From Scolanthus callimorphus (taxonomy: Eukaryota > Cnidaria > Anthozoa > Actiniaria > Edwardsiidae), in the NCBI GenBank assembly GCA_033964015.1, contig CM066925.1, forward strand, positions 9,036,204-9,100,203: a DNA stretch of 64,000 nucleotides. Direction: 5' to 3'. Of this stretch, positions 13,801-28,800 are shown in pieces (the first letter of the stretch is position 1; every line of letters starts with the position of its first letter). Under the pieces are notes generated by a model. That model ran no database searches and had not been told where the DNA came from. It saw only the letters and a program-made list of their open reading frames with translations. A program made the translations under genes and the position numbers.

Positions 13801-16800
13801 CGTACAATGCACGCCGACAAAGTGAAGAGGAACAATAACATCCACTTTTACATACCTTTTACACACCTTTTACATACCTTTTACATACCTTTACATACCT
13901 TTTATATACCTTTTACATACCTTTTACATACCTTTTACATACCTTTTACATACCTTTTACACCTTTTGGTTGCTTAGATGACGGAACTAGCGAGTCACTG
14001 ACAAGGTCGATTTCGCTCGAGTTAGTAACAATTCTCCACTTTTCGTAACTTTGCACGAACTTCCACTTGTCCCAAAAACTTTGCACGGTTATACGCTTAG
14101 TATCTGAAAATAATTTGGAGAAATGAAAACTTGGCTGTTAGTATTCGTGGAACGGGATTGTGAACTCTATTCTCTGTAGATTATCAAAAAAAAAAAAGAC
14201 AGTATTCATTTTCACAAAGAATAATAGAAGTAAAGAGACTGCTGGAAAAGATCAAACGGGACACAATTGAAATAAGAAAGCTGGAACAGCAAGAAATCGA
14301 TTCTTGAAAAACAAGTGTTATACCATTATATATTCATTGTATATTATCTGTTCCTTGTTAGGTAAAAATGGCATAACTCGCCAAAAAAACGTCCTGACAA
14401 TTTAGTGATACCTCATTGCAAAGAGCCGATTTCTTTATGTCCCTTGGATTTTGTTAAAGCAACAGGAAATCGGATTTTCAAAAATCCGCGACAGTTTTTA
14501 AAACACTTCTAAGCCAATGCCAAAATTTACTCGTGAGTTTTCCAAAAAGCTCAAATACTTATAACAGCTCAAACAAGATGGTGCAATTAATTCTAAACTG
14601 ATCTCAAACCGTTATACTTACCTTGGCTGTCTTTCGTGCAGTACATTGCTTGACAAATCGGGGTCCGTTTAAATGTATACACGTAGAATCCGTCACAATT
14701 TCGTACTTTAACTGTTGTGTAGTGGCCACAGCATGACCTTGACCACCATCCTCTGTGGAAGCAAACCTTTCTTGTTACAATTCCATCTTCAACAGATGGG
14801 TGAGAACCGTTGAGCCATCCTTGATAAAACGTCGAGCAACCAAATCTTTTCCAACAAGAGGTCGATATCTGGTCACCTGCAGCCCCGGTAACGCGATACC
14901 AAGCGGTAAAATCCAGGTTTAAATCACAAAGTGCGTGACTAGACTTCGCATAGTTCACGTGCCGATCTGCATGGTTTAGAAGGCGGTAGTCTTGACACTC
15001 TGGTCCTAAAACTGAACAGGAGCACTCCAGACAATGAACACGGTGTCAGTGACACACGTACGCTTTCTGACAAAATCGAGGATTTTCCAGGAGTTTATAT
15101 GGGGCAGAAATGCCCCGCTTCCCCATCCGCCAAAAAAACACACTTTAAAAGGAAGCTGCTTTACAATATTAGACCGATATACGGCAACTCCTATTGCAGT
15201 ATGATAATTAAGCATTAGAGCACAACTTTCTATGATTTTATCGGCGCAATTGAGCATGTTGGGAGAGACACGAGAACGTTGTAAAATCACGAGTCGCCTC
15301 TTGATGCTCTCTTTGGAGGTGTGCGGTGAATTACGGAAAAAATCCCATAATCCTTTGCGCGCCTACTTAAGTAACGCAATACTATCAGTAACAGTCTAGT
15401 GACGTTTAAACGCACTAGAAAGGGACATAACAGTACAGGATGTAAAATAGATAAGAATAAATTTGAATTTATACCTGGCGTGCTTTTGCACTCCTCCTTC
15501 GAGAAAGAAATGTCATCGATTGCCAGACGAGCTAGTTCATGTGACCTGATTCCCTGCAGCGTTATCTGAAGAAGAACAACGAGAAACACATTATTAATTA
15601 TATAAACTAACAAACGATAACACATTTATATTCAACTTCAAGTTCGAGGTGCCAACTTTTCTGCAACAACTATTATCATTTGGGGAGGTCATAGGTCAAT
15701 CTTACTCTCTTTCTTTTGTGTGAAATTATAAAGGTACCAAAGGATGTAACGGAGGTACAAATTACATGAAGTCCAGCAGCCACAACAGCCCCGGTAATGA
15801 AATGGATTGAGTTCTCAAGCAAATTATTTCTTCAATCGAGAATACATTTTTTGGTGTTTTATTGTATAGTTTTGGTGGAAGGCAAGCAAAAATAGCAACC
15901 AAGCAAAGGGCAGCAACCAAGCAAAGGCAAGCAGCAAACCAACCAACCAAATAAATAAATAAATGAATAAATAAACAAATCTATAATAAAATAAAGTGTA
16001 CCTTCAAAAAATCCACTCCAGGGAGCGTGAGATTGACCTGGACAAATATCCACTTGTCAGTAACACGCGCCAGACTCCACACTGTGCGCGTTGAGTTAGC
16101 AATGATAAACTGCACTGATAGCTGCCGTTTGAAGAACTTGTTTCCACTGTAATACCAGAAGCGAAAACACTTCCAGTTCTGAGCCTCGATACGTAGACTA
16201 GAGAAGTTACCAAACACATTTGGTTTCGCTGCTAGTTGTAGATAGGGCGGGTCGGATACTAAAAGGCACAGACGAAAGAAATACAGTAATCCAGTCAGCC
16301 ATGTCACGAAAAGGATGTACTACAGGCGCTAATAAATAGGGCGTTCCTCTCTGTTATTGCCCTATTGATAAGGTATTTTTGCAGACCTAGTTACTTTTAG
16401 AATGGTTAGAATGCTAATATTAAAGCTTTTGTATTTCTAGCCAAGCAATTTCGCTTGATGAGTAGCCTTGCAGACGCCTGTCATTTGCAATTGATATGCA
16501 CGCGTAAGTAAACTGATTTCAGCCATGTCCCATTTCAGATCACGTGGCATTCTCATGAATATTCCGCTACGCACCGCAGGATATATGACTATAGAAGCAA
16601 CACAAACAATGGAACAATATTCAAATGAATGCCACGTGATCTGAAATGGGACAGCATTTCGCCCAAGGAAAATTAAGAGGTTAATGGTCATGCATAGGAC
16701 ATTCAAGAAATGCAATTAAAAACGGGATCAAGACTCTAGCCTTATCCCTAGGCTCCTATTGGCTGAGCGGCATGTCGGTTAGTGACGTCATGGATGATTT

Positions 16801-19800
16801 GCCGCTTACGAGCACAAAAGATAACGAACAAGCGAGCCTGCGTGACACGAAGAGCTGCCACAAGAAGTCTGGGAACGAGACCAAGATCACAACATGCTCG
16901 TCTTTGCGCATCTGGACTGTTATTACAAAACATTTCACTGTTTGACGAATTATTTAGGAAATTAAAACAAGTAAGAAATTTGCTATTTCTCCCCTCAGAA
17001 TGTGTGGCTAATGCGTGATGCAATTCGAGGGAATCGACTTAATTAAGTGCTTTCTTACGAAAGTGCTCTTTGGTTCCTTCCAATTCCAGCCTACGGATAG
17101 ACCATCCACTATCGATGTGCCAGTTACACATCCCATTGTCGAAGAAGCATGATGGATTCTCTATAAGAATGAAAATGAGTCGATATCGGTGTCTACTGAG
17201 AAGGTAATTAAATTTAAATTAATGTAAAATTAAATCGCTAAAGTCATAATCAATCTGAGTTGAAATTGATAGGCAAACATATTGTATTTTTCTCAGAAAC
17301 CAATAGAATGCAGGCAGGAAATCATACCCCGAAAAACAACAGGAGGACAATTGTGAGGGGTTGCATCAAATTCCAGATCATCGATGGCCACAAAATCCCT
17401 CTCGTTACCGCCCACTCTCCCTAGGAAAATAAGCTGAAAGCAAAAACAAAACAAAATACAGAAAACGAACCGTTTAGTAGTTTTGATAATTGTTTCCTTG
17501 GAACCTTGGAATACCTGCGCACTTTCTTACATTTCCTGTTTCGCCATTACGTGACAGCTTAAATTGTGCGTAAGACCAGTCTTCCGTTGATACATTTGTC
17601 ACTTTCCACAATAAATATTGCCCACTTGCGGTATTGAGCAAGACCTCTAATGTCGCTTCATCCTGACATTGTATGTAATACCAGAAGCGGACGCAGATTT
17701 CGGGTTCTGTAAAGCGGTTTTCTTTTTGTAATAATGAGACACTTTCTCCAATGGCGCTCCCTCTTAGAACCAGGTATGTCCCTGAGAAGTAGAGAAATTA
17801 ATGTCAAGGATTAGATGCATGTGATAGACAAAATCAGCTAACGGTGTTGTTGCCACCCAATGCAGTTCATGTGATGATTCCTTTGGGTAGTTACAAATTG
17901 CCAAATTCTTTACGCACGACAGAATGCACGAGTGTATGTGCAGTACTAACAAAAGCATCCACCCAAAGGGATCATCACATGATCTGAATTGGGTGACAGC
18001 AAGATGTATAAACGCCGATTTGGTCTGTTGAGTAGGAATAACTAATCACGTAAAAGTCAACTACCCTACACGCAGTAAGGTTAACTGTGTTTCTTCCAAC
18101 GTGCTGTGCCTGCAGGGGCGCCCCTACCAATACGCAAAGTACGCAATTGCGCACCTAAAATTTCAGTTTGTCAGCTAGCATAATCTACCTAAGATCTATT
18201 ACTTCGGCCATGAGAATCCAGCAAAATCTAGTATAAGCAAAATCACTTTATCATGGCATGTCAGTGGGCGGGTGTGTGCCTGACAACAATTAAGTTTAAT
18301 GTTGGGTTTGGACAGTATACGTGATTTGGATTCTGTTGGCAATATTATGAGCTGGGACTTTGGACCCTGGTAGACTCAAATTTGCGGGACTTGCGGGACA
18401 AATGAATTGCAGGGTTAATTTTAACCTTTGACCAAACGTAGCTGTATGGCGCTTTTATTTTGTGTCTTTACGATTTGTAATTTTAACTTTCCCTTGTAAA
18501 AACAAAAAAAACTGGTAAACAAGACCTTGTGCGCAACACAGGGCAAAAAGGATATGCGAGAGGAGTATACATATATATGCCATTAAAATATTTATTAGGG
18601 GTAGATCATATAGTAATTGGAGAGTGGCAATTGTTTTTCGGGGATCATGTTGTGCAAAATCTTTTTTCCGGAATTTATTTTGATGTTTTTGGAAGGATTG
18701 GCCATGCTCGAATTGCTTTTGGAAGAAATTGCCATCCACCCTCTAACGGTCCACCCCTTAGCTCAATGGATGACGTATTCGAAAATCACCCAATCACAGA
18801 GGGTCTGTCACAAGTGACATATAAAGATACCTTTTGAGCTCATTGTGGTGTGGTCAAATTCGGGTAAGCTATCTTTTTGTTTCCGACCGTTCGCTGGAGT
18901 CATGAATTGCCAAGCTACTGTACCATTTCCAAGAGTTTCAATTCCACACGGACCAGTTTCAAATCCACAAATTCCTGTAAAGATTGGATCAACGGTGATG
19001 AGAGTTGATGAGAGCTAATGAGAGCTCCAACTATCATCCTCTCTCATCTACTCTCACGGGAAGCGATCAAACGGTGATGGGACTTGATGAGAATCAGCGT
19101 GAGCACTAGCAACAACTTGTAATTCCTCTCTAACGAAAGATCTTTTCGGCGCGCCATTAGAGAGGTAATACAATACAGGAGTTCCTCTACGCGGAGGAAC
19201 CAAATGAACCTGCAGTACCTTGGGCGGCAGCTGCCGACTGAACAACTCTCATCCGCTCGATCAAACGGTCAAAAACTCAAAGTGTTCAAAGTGCTTGAGA
19301 GCGGATTAGAGTGAATGAGAATCGATAAGAGTTCGAGATGAAACGGGAAAACTCTCATCACCTCTCATTAGCTGTCATCAACTCTCATCAACTTTCATCA
19401 CCGTTTGATCCCTGATTAACAGATGAAACAGTAGAAGTTCCTTTACAATGATTAATAAAGAAAATAACCTGAGTGGATTGAAATTGCGCCCCTGTTTAAG
19501 GTTTCATCATCTCTGGAAACGATCACTTCCGCTGTGCATTTTTTAGATGTTGCCGTGAAAAAATCGTGTGAGCGTCCCTGCCTTGGGGAACAGGGGCTGG
19601 ACAGTTTCAGACTTGAAATCGTTGCGCTCGACCTTGGCTCAAGCATTTTCGCTTCGCTCACGAAAACATTGATAAATTATAACTGTATATATTAAGATCA
19701 AGGACGTAGTTGCAGTTGAGATGTAGGGTATTGTTGTATTATCCAACCAGAGAGGAGCTTTAAGCAACTATGTACCGACCCTAGTTTAAGGTAGCAAAGT

Positions 19801-22800
19801 GTCTAAAATCTACAAGAGCCAAAAGCTTGTTCTGGTAAGACATGGGAGTAAAATGTGTTTCGTTGGGTAGCAAAACCCATGAAACTGGAACACTTTAACT
19901 CGATAGGAAACATCAAGGAAGCTCAAACCAAGGCGGTGTAATATGATTCTCAATTAAAGATAAAGCTTTGAAAGCTTTATGGGGCTGAACGTGTAGAGTT
20001 TTTATCGCGGAAAACCTAGTCGGTTCACTGGTCGGTCCCCATCTTCGATTTTGAGAGCGCACGGGCACCCGCTTACCGCCTTTATTATATCCTTGATGCT
20101 CTTAAATATAAAAGAAAACTTTTTTAAAGTATCTGCAATTGTAGATTACCGAGGGCTGTTGTACATAGGTCAGGCGTTTTTGCAGTTCCGTTTGGTGATC
20201 GCCGCAGGCCTGTGTAATCCATTAGATCTTGGAAACAAAAGATAAATAGAATAAATGCATTCGAATAAAACTACGTGATCGTTAATTTGTAAAGTATATA
20301 TATGTTATTTACCGGCTGGGAGGTCCGGATCGTGAAATACCGTGACCGAGGTCGGAGACCGGAGGTCGAGGTCAGTATTTTCAAGGCCGAGGTCACGGTA
20401 TTTCACGATCTGGACCGACCCCAAGCCGGTAAATAATATATTTATTTTTTTGCTTTCACTGAAACAGCATAAAACTTCACTCGAAATTAGCGCGCGCGCG
20501 ATTCATCCGGACCCGGGGTCCGGATCGTAGGATTCCGGCCCGGTCGCGAGCCAATCAGAGCGCGCGATTTGATGGATACCGGACCGCTGAAAAAATAAAG
20601 TATCGTAAGTGCGTGGAACCTAAAAGCATATCTTACTGCAAATGATTAGCTTCTCAATATCTCCACAAGCTTGATCCGCCATGCATGCTTTGAGCAGAGA
20701 AATGCACGAGCCATTGTAACATTGATGTCGTTCATTGCACTGGTTATCTGCCAAGAAACAAAAACAAAAGCTATAAATTTCTGAACCTTTGAAATATCTG
20801 CTCAGAATAAAGGATTTACTCTTGGAAAATGACTAAAGCGACCATTCACTGCAGCAACCCTGCTGCATATGGGCCATTAAACGTACTACAAATGATATAT
20901 AATCCAAACTTATACGATCGTAAACTACAGTATGAAAATGCAGTCCGAATCTTCTCACAACTGGAAATCGCATATATTAATTTCCGGTATAGAGCAGATT
21001 TCACATGACTGCCGTGAAAGTAAACGCAATTGTGCAATCACTAGCCAATCAGAAACAAGAGTAATTACAACTTACTGCTGAATGGTTTTCTGCCCAGCCA
21101 ATGAGGAGCCGAACCAATTGACTAGTAATTCCTTGCTTGTAATTAGTTCGCAATTTGATTGGTTGATAGAAATAAGCAGCCAATGAGAAAGCAAACCAAT
21201 TGCAAACACGACGGTCATCTGAAATCCGCTCTATAACTGGCAACATAGTCATTTTCTATCGAATGAAATACTAGTACGCTTACAACAATGCAGCTCATCC
21301 TCCCCGTCCTCGCAGTCCTTTATCCCATTGCACAGTAGTGTGTGGTGTACACACCTCCCGCTAGAGCAGGAAAAGGAGCCAGTGGAGCATACGCAGCCCT
21401 CCTCATCAGAGCCATCAATGCACCCGTCACGTGCTCCGTTACACCTTCGTCTGCCATCAACACAGTAGCCATTCGCACACTGGAATTCCTCGCTGTCACA
21501 TATGAAACCTAGAGTAAAAAACGACTATCTTTGCGATTGGACGTGATAACTTTACAGCGTCATTCATTTGAATAACCTTATCTTTGTCTGGAAGGCTTCA
21601 ATATTCATATATCCTGCGATGCTCAGAAGGAAAGAAAGAATACTCATGGAATGCCACGTGATATGAAATGGGAAAAAATCCAATAGAAAGTGGTATAATA
21701 GAACAGAAAATAAAAAATATGTTCATTACCAACTATTGTAGGAGTAAGTTCTCAGAAACAAGCTGAATAATATGGATAAAGTGAGTAAATAAGGGGTAGA
21801 CCATTAGACCATTAGACCATTGAACATTCTTGCAGCTAGTAAAGAACATCAGTTCTTGCATAACCTGACTCCGAAAAAAAAAATCATGCGCAAAAATTTG
21901 CCACCCCTCCTCCGATTTCTAACGGTCCACCCCCATAAGTAAATCCAATGTAGCCATGACTAATTGCATGTTATAGCATCATTCCATTTCTAACGGGGAG
22001 GGGTGAAGGGAGTCGTGTTGTCATGTTTGTTCTGAGGAGGACTTTCCAATTGCATCACTAGCGTTCGAAAGATTTGTTTGAACAGTTGCCTAGTTCTTGT
22101 CAGCTGGCGCCCGTTTCTCGAAACGCCCGAGAATTCTCGGGCCCGAGAACTTTGTTTTGAATTTTTTATGGATTTATCAAAAAAGATTTTCGTTTTCTTT
22201 TCTACCCTGCTGATTTGAATAGTCTATAACTCCCTTTTCGTAGTTATTTATATTCTATAGCCTTTATAGAATTACGTTAGTTTAAACCGAACTTTTCGGG
22301 CACCCGAAATACTCGGGTGAAAAACAATGGAAAGTTTTCGGGAGCAACTGACCTCCCGAGACTTTTCGGGTGATTTTTCTTCGATTTGAGGGTTTAAATG
22401 AAATCGGAAATTTCTTTTTTGAGACGTAAACAGTATACATATTCACGGACAGGAAGTTCTAGACTACTTAAACCATCAGGGTAGAAAAGAAAACGAAAAC
22501 TTGGGATCAATCTATTAAAATTTCAAAACAAACTTTTCGGGCCCGAGAATTCTCGGGCGTTTCGAGAAACGGCCCCCGGACCTTTGGCAACAAGACATAG
22601 TGCAAACGCTCATAATAGCAAAAATATTTTATGTTCAAATACACAACAAATCACGCCACCATGCGATCATCAGTTACTATAAAGCCTGACACTAATGGAT
22701 ACCTGATTTTGCGAAAACAGGATGTGCTGAGCAGCCTTCCGTTGTTATTTCGACGTTCCCTAACGCGATGCCAGTTACATTAGTGACGGATGAATATCCT

Positions 22801-25800
22801 TGAAAGATAATCTGTTTACAGGGAATAGTATGAATGCAAGCTACACTCGGTGTGGCTACATAGCAGAAGCATTACACAAACTTTGCGCCCCGTTTTCTTT
22901 TGTTTTGATCCATTGTTTTTCGGGTGCTCTGATTGGCTAAGAGTCCGCAAAGGCTGTCGGTTGGTGATGGGCCTTTAAGAAAATAATCAGCGTAAAGGAG
23001 GTTTAGATAGGCGATCATCATTTGCAAATATTTTATTCCTGTTTTATCTCGAAGTGAAATGAATTGTTCGAGAAGCTATATCAAACACTCAATAGTGTTT
23101 TTCATCAGAATTTCAAAACACCTCGGAATCCGTTAAAAAAATCAGCTCTGCCTCGTTTTTTTTTAAACGACTTCGCGGTGTTTGAATGTAATTTATAAAA
23201 TGCGCGACTGCGTGTTTCATCAACCGAATGCACGCAGGGCAGAAAGCCGTGCAGTGACGCCAAATGTTTTAAGAGGAAATCCGCTGAAATATCGAGTAAT
23301 CTTGACACAAAGTGGAAACAATTTTTAGATAGAGTATTACAAAACCAATTTCCTTGTTTCTAGCATGTTATGAAAGGTATTGATAAAATAAAGAATTGGC
23401 GATAACACCAAGAAGAAATTCCCAAGGAAACCTGAGAAATAATTTTTCAAAGTTGTGAAGATGTGGTGTTGGCTGTTGATGTTCATTTCATAGTGCTGTC
23501 ATTTCAGGAGTCATTTTCGATGAAATGATTTTTTTAGATCAGATATCAAAAGCAGTAAGACAGTAGTCTACAATATGATGTAAATAACTGTGTTCCAATA
23601 ATTTTTCCAATCGTTACTCGATTTTCAAATGGATTACGTCTTAAAGTAACGTGCCTTACACTAGTTTATTACTAACAGTGCTTACGTTGAATCTCTTAGT
23701 TGCTTGTACTGGCACTCTCGCACTTCCCCAAGTCTGGCCATGGTAGCCGCTAATACGCCATACAAGTTGAGGGGACGTTTCGTCCACATGAACATGAAGA
23801 CTGCAAGTTGAGTTCGATGGAAGGAGGTACGAAAACTTTAGACATAGGGTGATATGCCTGTATGAAGACCTCCATGGGAATGAGCTGAACGACAACGAGG
23901 AATTTCCATTGCTGGCCAGAGTCATGTAGCCACCTTGGTAGATAAATATATATTTTGCTGTTGCATAGATTGTATATTGGTTCGTTTAATAAAGGCGGTC
24001 TTTTTTCAGACATTGAGCCATTTTCCAGCTATCTAAAAAAACTGACTTATAATGGAAAAAAAGTGTTCCATGCTGCAAACTATTCGCGTTACGAAAAGTA
24101 CCATATTTGGAAATGACAACGGCTCATGTTTACATCAGCGAACGCGCTAACAAAACAAGCAAATCTCACGCGCACCAAAATAATAATTGTTTTTCAAATA
24201 ATATGATATTTTGGTGTCGCGTACAGTTCGCAGCACATTTTTCAACTCACTATGTATGTTTCTGCATAAACCTACATACCGCGCTTTATATTTTGTATGA
24301 CTGAATTTACCTTTGGTCCAGTTCCATTTTGTGGATTGCCCGATTACTTTCCAGTCTTTACATAGACCTGCCTTAAAGTCACAGGAATACACAGATGACG
24401 CTAAAACAGAAGAGAAAGTATTTCAGTATTTCAAGATGACATATCACAACAAAAAAATGACATGTCACAACACCCGGTACCTGACACCTTGATGGTCTTC
24501 ACGATAGTCGTGTGTCTCTTCCAAGATATAACGTCTTCAGGAAAGTAGTAAGAAATCTGCCAAAAAAATTATTAGGTTTTGCAAGATGCAGTTTGAAATG
24601 ATGAATTAGATTGTTCGATTCACTGGTTAATGATTGTTCTTCTTCTTACACTTCTTCTTTTTTAAATATCACAGTGCATCACAGTAAAAAGTTTTCTTGA
24701 TAAATAAACGCTGATTTTATCTATGATTTGATGATAGTTAATAAAAACAATATCTTATTGTTTTCTACTTTTCAAAAGCTTTAAAATAGCATATAACACA
24801 TGTTGCTACATGCTACAGAGTGAGACAGAGCGGAAATGACCAAAAATGAAATGTCTAACTTCGCCATATTTCAATATAATACGCTCAAGATTCCGTATAC
24901 AAAGAGTTTCTATGGCTAAAAGCTTAATTCCAAATTTTTGAGAAAATTGAAGAATATGAATTTTAGATATGATTGAGCAAAGTTTGCAAAATTCCTGATC
25001 AAAGTACTAATTCTCCCATAAAATGGCACAGAAACCAATGTTTAAAGTCTAATATCTCAAAGACGGATCCATTAGAAAAAAGTCATTTTTGATATTTTGT
25101 TTTTAATCAGACAAGGAGTCTGTATGCAAAAAATGAAGCTTATCTGAGCTAACCTGACCTTATTATTTGAAATTTAGTGATCTAAGCAGGTCATTTCCGC
25201 TCTGTCACAGAGTGACAACTATTTTGCCAAAGGACCACTGGAACCTTTCCAAATACTTAAATAGCCCGTGTCAGCCACTCCTTTGTTATTGTGTTCGTTA
25301 GATATTAGAAGACGAATTACGTGTAGAAGCCTTTAAATCTATATCTAAAAACAAAGTTTCCGACTTTATTTAAGTTGAATCGATAAATAGCTCTAAATTC
25401 TCTAAATCAACCGATGGAAATGGATGCTTTCTCCTACTTGGTATGTTGCTATGCTGTCAAAATGGCAGCTGACACAGGATCTTTAAAGGCCCATAAGCAA
25501 CTAAGTTGCATTGCAGACTCACAAGAATAAAACGCAGTCGAAAACTCGACGCAAATTTTGAGTTTTGAACTGTGTGAAATGCAAAGAACAATAAGAAACT
25601 CTTTGGGACCTACAGTATCAGCCAATCACAGCTGCTGAAGGACAATAGATCCAATTGAAAACAAAGCACAAAGGTTCCCGGTCAAAACTAGGATCATCAA
25701 CTTACCCAAATGCTGTAGTTTCCAGGCTGCACCAAGACATCCATCGATTGATAAGATGAGTTTCTCTTACAGTTCAGTTCCACGTGTTTATTAATAATGA

Positions 25801-28800
25801 TAACATCGTTGAGGGCATGTAACCGAAGACTGAGAGGACATTGGGGACAGTAGACACCACGGCAGCAAAACCTGTAGGATGCTTGAAGCAAACAAAAACT
25901 ACAGTTTGGGCTGTGTCATGGTTGTTTCAACAAAATGAGACATGTGGTCTACTTAAATGAGCCAGAATCCTATTAAAATTTCAGAAAGAAAGAAGGAATT
26001 AGAATTTGCATTATAACCATTTTTTTAGAAAGATTGCGAAATAGCTCTCGCTTATCTAGTTTGTAAGCTGTTCATAATTACATACCGTTAAGAACAAGCT
26101 GGGATCCAAGGTTGACTTTAGTATTGATCACATTCATAATGGTGAATTCCAGAACTCTATTACCTACAGAAAGAGGACATCATAACCCGTAAAACCTGCG
26201 ATGTTGATGTTGATACTGAAACCCGTTATCCAATTATAGACTGCAATAAGTAGATTGGAAAGTAAAAGATCATTGCAAGAAAGCAAGAAATCAATCCAAG
26301 CGATCGCTAAAAAATAGAATATTGCTTTCCCGCGGTTGCTTTACTTTAGAGCCATGAAGCCAGATATGGAAGCTTAGTTGAAGTATTGTGTTCTTCGAAA
26401 GCCTTACGAGAAAATAATGAAGTATCGGAATAGATTCCCGCGAAAATTAAAATCAGATTTCATGCATTCTTGTTAAGTTCTCAACACCTGATGACCGACC
26501 CTGATCTCTCGCGGTGAAACGAAAAAGGTAAAAAAAAAATTCGAAACAACTGTCATTTCCAAGATTGTACGCCTTTTCGTTGACGGGAGTACTAAGACGG
26601 TCATGACGCTGGTTGAGATTTAAGTTTCAGCTTTGCAACCATACTTCCCCCGGAACCCAAAAGCTTTGGTTTCCCATAAGGTGCCAAAGAGGTCATCCAA
26701 TAACACTCTCTGATCTCTAGCCAGGGATCACTTAGACGTTCAGATATCAAGACGTTTCTTGATTTTATTTAAGAAGAGCATTCAGCAAGAAAACCAAAGT
26801 TTCGAAAAGATCCATCTTCTGGGCTAGCCAGGTGACCACCTTTTCCTTTTCATTGGACATCCGTGAACTTGATCGTGAATATCAGGCTCAGGACCTCATA
26901 ATTTCAAAACGTACGCTATGTTAGTATGTACTTAGTAGAAATATTTACAGTCATTACTATAGCATGGTGTGGCAATAAAGCGTTATTTGTCTTGTAAGAA
27001 GTAGCAAGAATGGTACCATGGAGACACATGGAATTTCTGCAGAAACCTATTTTTGGAAAATGCTGAATTTCCCATGAAACAAAAAATGGGAAGCATTCTG
27101 CCTTCCCTTATGGCAATTCCGAACACTTCCCATTCTTGTGCCATGGGAAATACAGCTTTTCCCAGGAATGGGTTTATGCAGAAGTTCCAGAGGCTCGAGG
27201 GCCGCTTGAAGGTCGCGAGGAGCTAAGCGACGCCCACGACTATTTTACTACAAGAAACAGGGCAAAAGCGATCCTGAGGCTCTGGTCACGTTAGGGTACA
27301 AGTATGGTGTCCTTACCAGGTATTTGCCAGAACGTCATGTTCAAAGGAAAAGGATGAATGTTGTCATCAGTCTGTCGAGGAAATCTCAACCCCAGCGTGA
27401 AATGATTGAAACCAGCGTCAACCTTCAGATAACTCCCCAAGTAATACAAATGACATTTACTTAACAGCACGCTTTTGCTCTGGTCTGGAGTACTAGAAAT
27501 AGAAAGTTGGAAATTGTTGGAAATTCCACCAGTTAGATCCGTTACAATCTGGAAGAAATGCTAATGAATTTAAGCTTGTAGGCATAATTTGATCCTACAA
27601 CAATAATTCAGAGTTTATAAAAAAGGCTATAAGTATAGGTAATCATACGACTTCGAGTGCAATTTGAAATTAATTTGCACGAGTGAGTTTTTCAAAAAGT
27701 ATCAAAATTGCACGAGCCCGTTAGGGCGAGTGCAATTTGAGCTTTTTGAAAAACTCACAAGTGCAAATTAATTTCAAATTGCACGAGAAAAGTCGTATGA
27801 TTACTTATTAATAATATACCTGCAAAAATTTGAATAAAAGTTTGAATAAAATGAACTTGACACAACAATTTCATTTAAAAGGAACAGGTGGAATTCTGTT
27901 TTGTCAATCATCAAATTTATTTCCGATTCCAAGGTAAAATAACATATCAGCGCCTGAATTTACTGGTAGGTTTCTTTCAGTTTTGATTTTGAATTGATTT
28001 TGAATATTACCAAAATAATTGTTTGTGTTCGGTCAACCAAAACAAGTAAAATATTGTCCAGGTAAACATAGCTTCCACAGAAGACATACCTGAAGTCTTA
28101 GCTCTTGTGTAAACTTTCTTGTAACAGCTAAACAACGAAGTTTTACCGGCAGGTGTAAAGTACAGGTCACAGGTCGCAGGTCGCAGGTCGCAGGTCACAG
28201 GTCGCAGGTCGCAGGTCGCAGGTCGCAGGTCGCAGGTCGCAGGTCACAGGTCACAGGTCGCAGGTCGCAGGTCACAGGTCACAGGTCACAGGTCGCAGGT
28301 CACAGGTCGCAGGTCACAGGTCACAGGTATTTTTACGAAGGTAGATTGACTTCTATAAAAATAACACCCCTCTCTACATCCTGTTCTCTTTCAAATGCGA
28401 TGTTTATTACAACAATGCGCATTATTGATTGTGGGCGACTGCAGGGAGCCCACGAGACTTATCTCGACAGGGCTTCGGATCACAGGTCATATTTTTAGTA
28501 CTCATATAAAAATACACCTGAACTTCTCTTTGTACTTTTGCTCGAAGATCGGTTTGCTAATTACCCATAAAATTCGCAATGCTGTATCGCCAGGTACTTT
28601 TGGCAATTGGTTGTCATTCATTTTTACGTACTAATATCTACAAATATCTACTATCTACATGATGTCAGCCTAGCAACATACCGAGACAGAAAGCATCAAT
28701 TTCCATCGGCTGATTTAGGGAATGTATTGCAATATTTCTGATTGAATTCGGTAAACGAATAATAAAACTTTGTTTAAAGAAGACTATTTCAAGATGTCTA

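Noticed and set aside
18529..18837. Plus-strand open frame of 102 codons
   Set aside because: Lies in a gene A intron and overlaps the antisense of the MAM 2 first exon; no family match.
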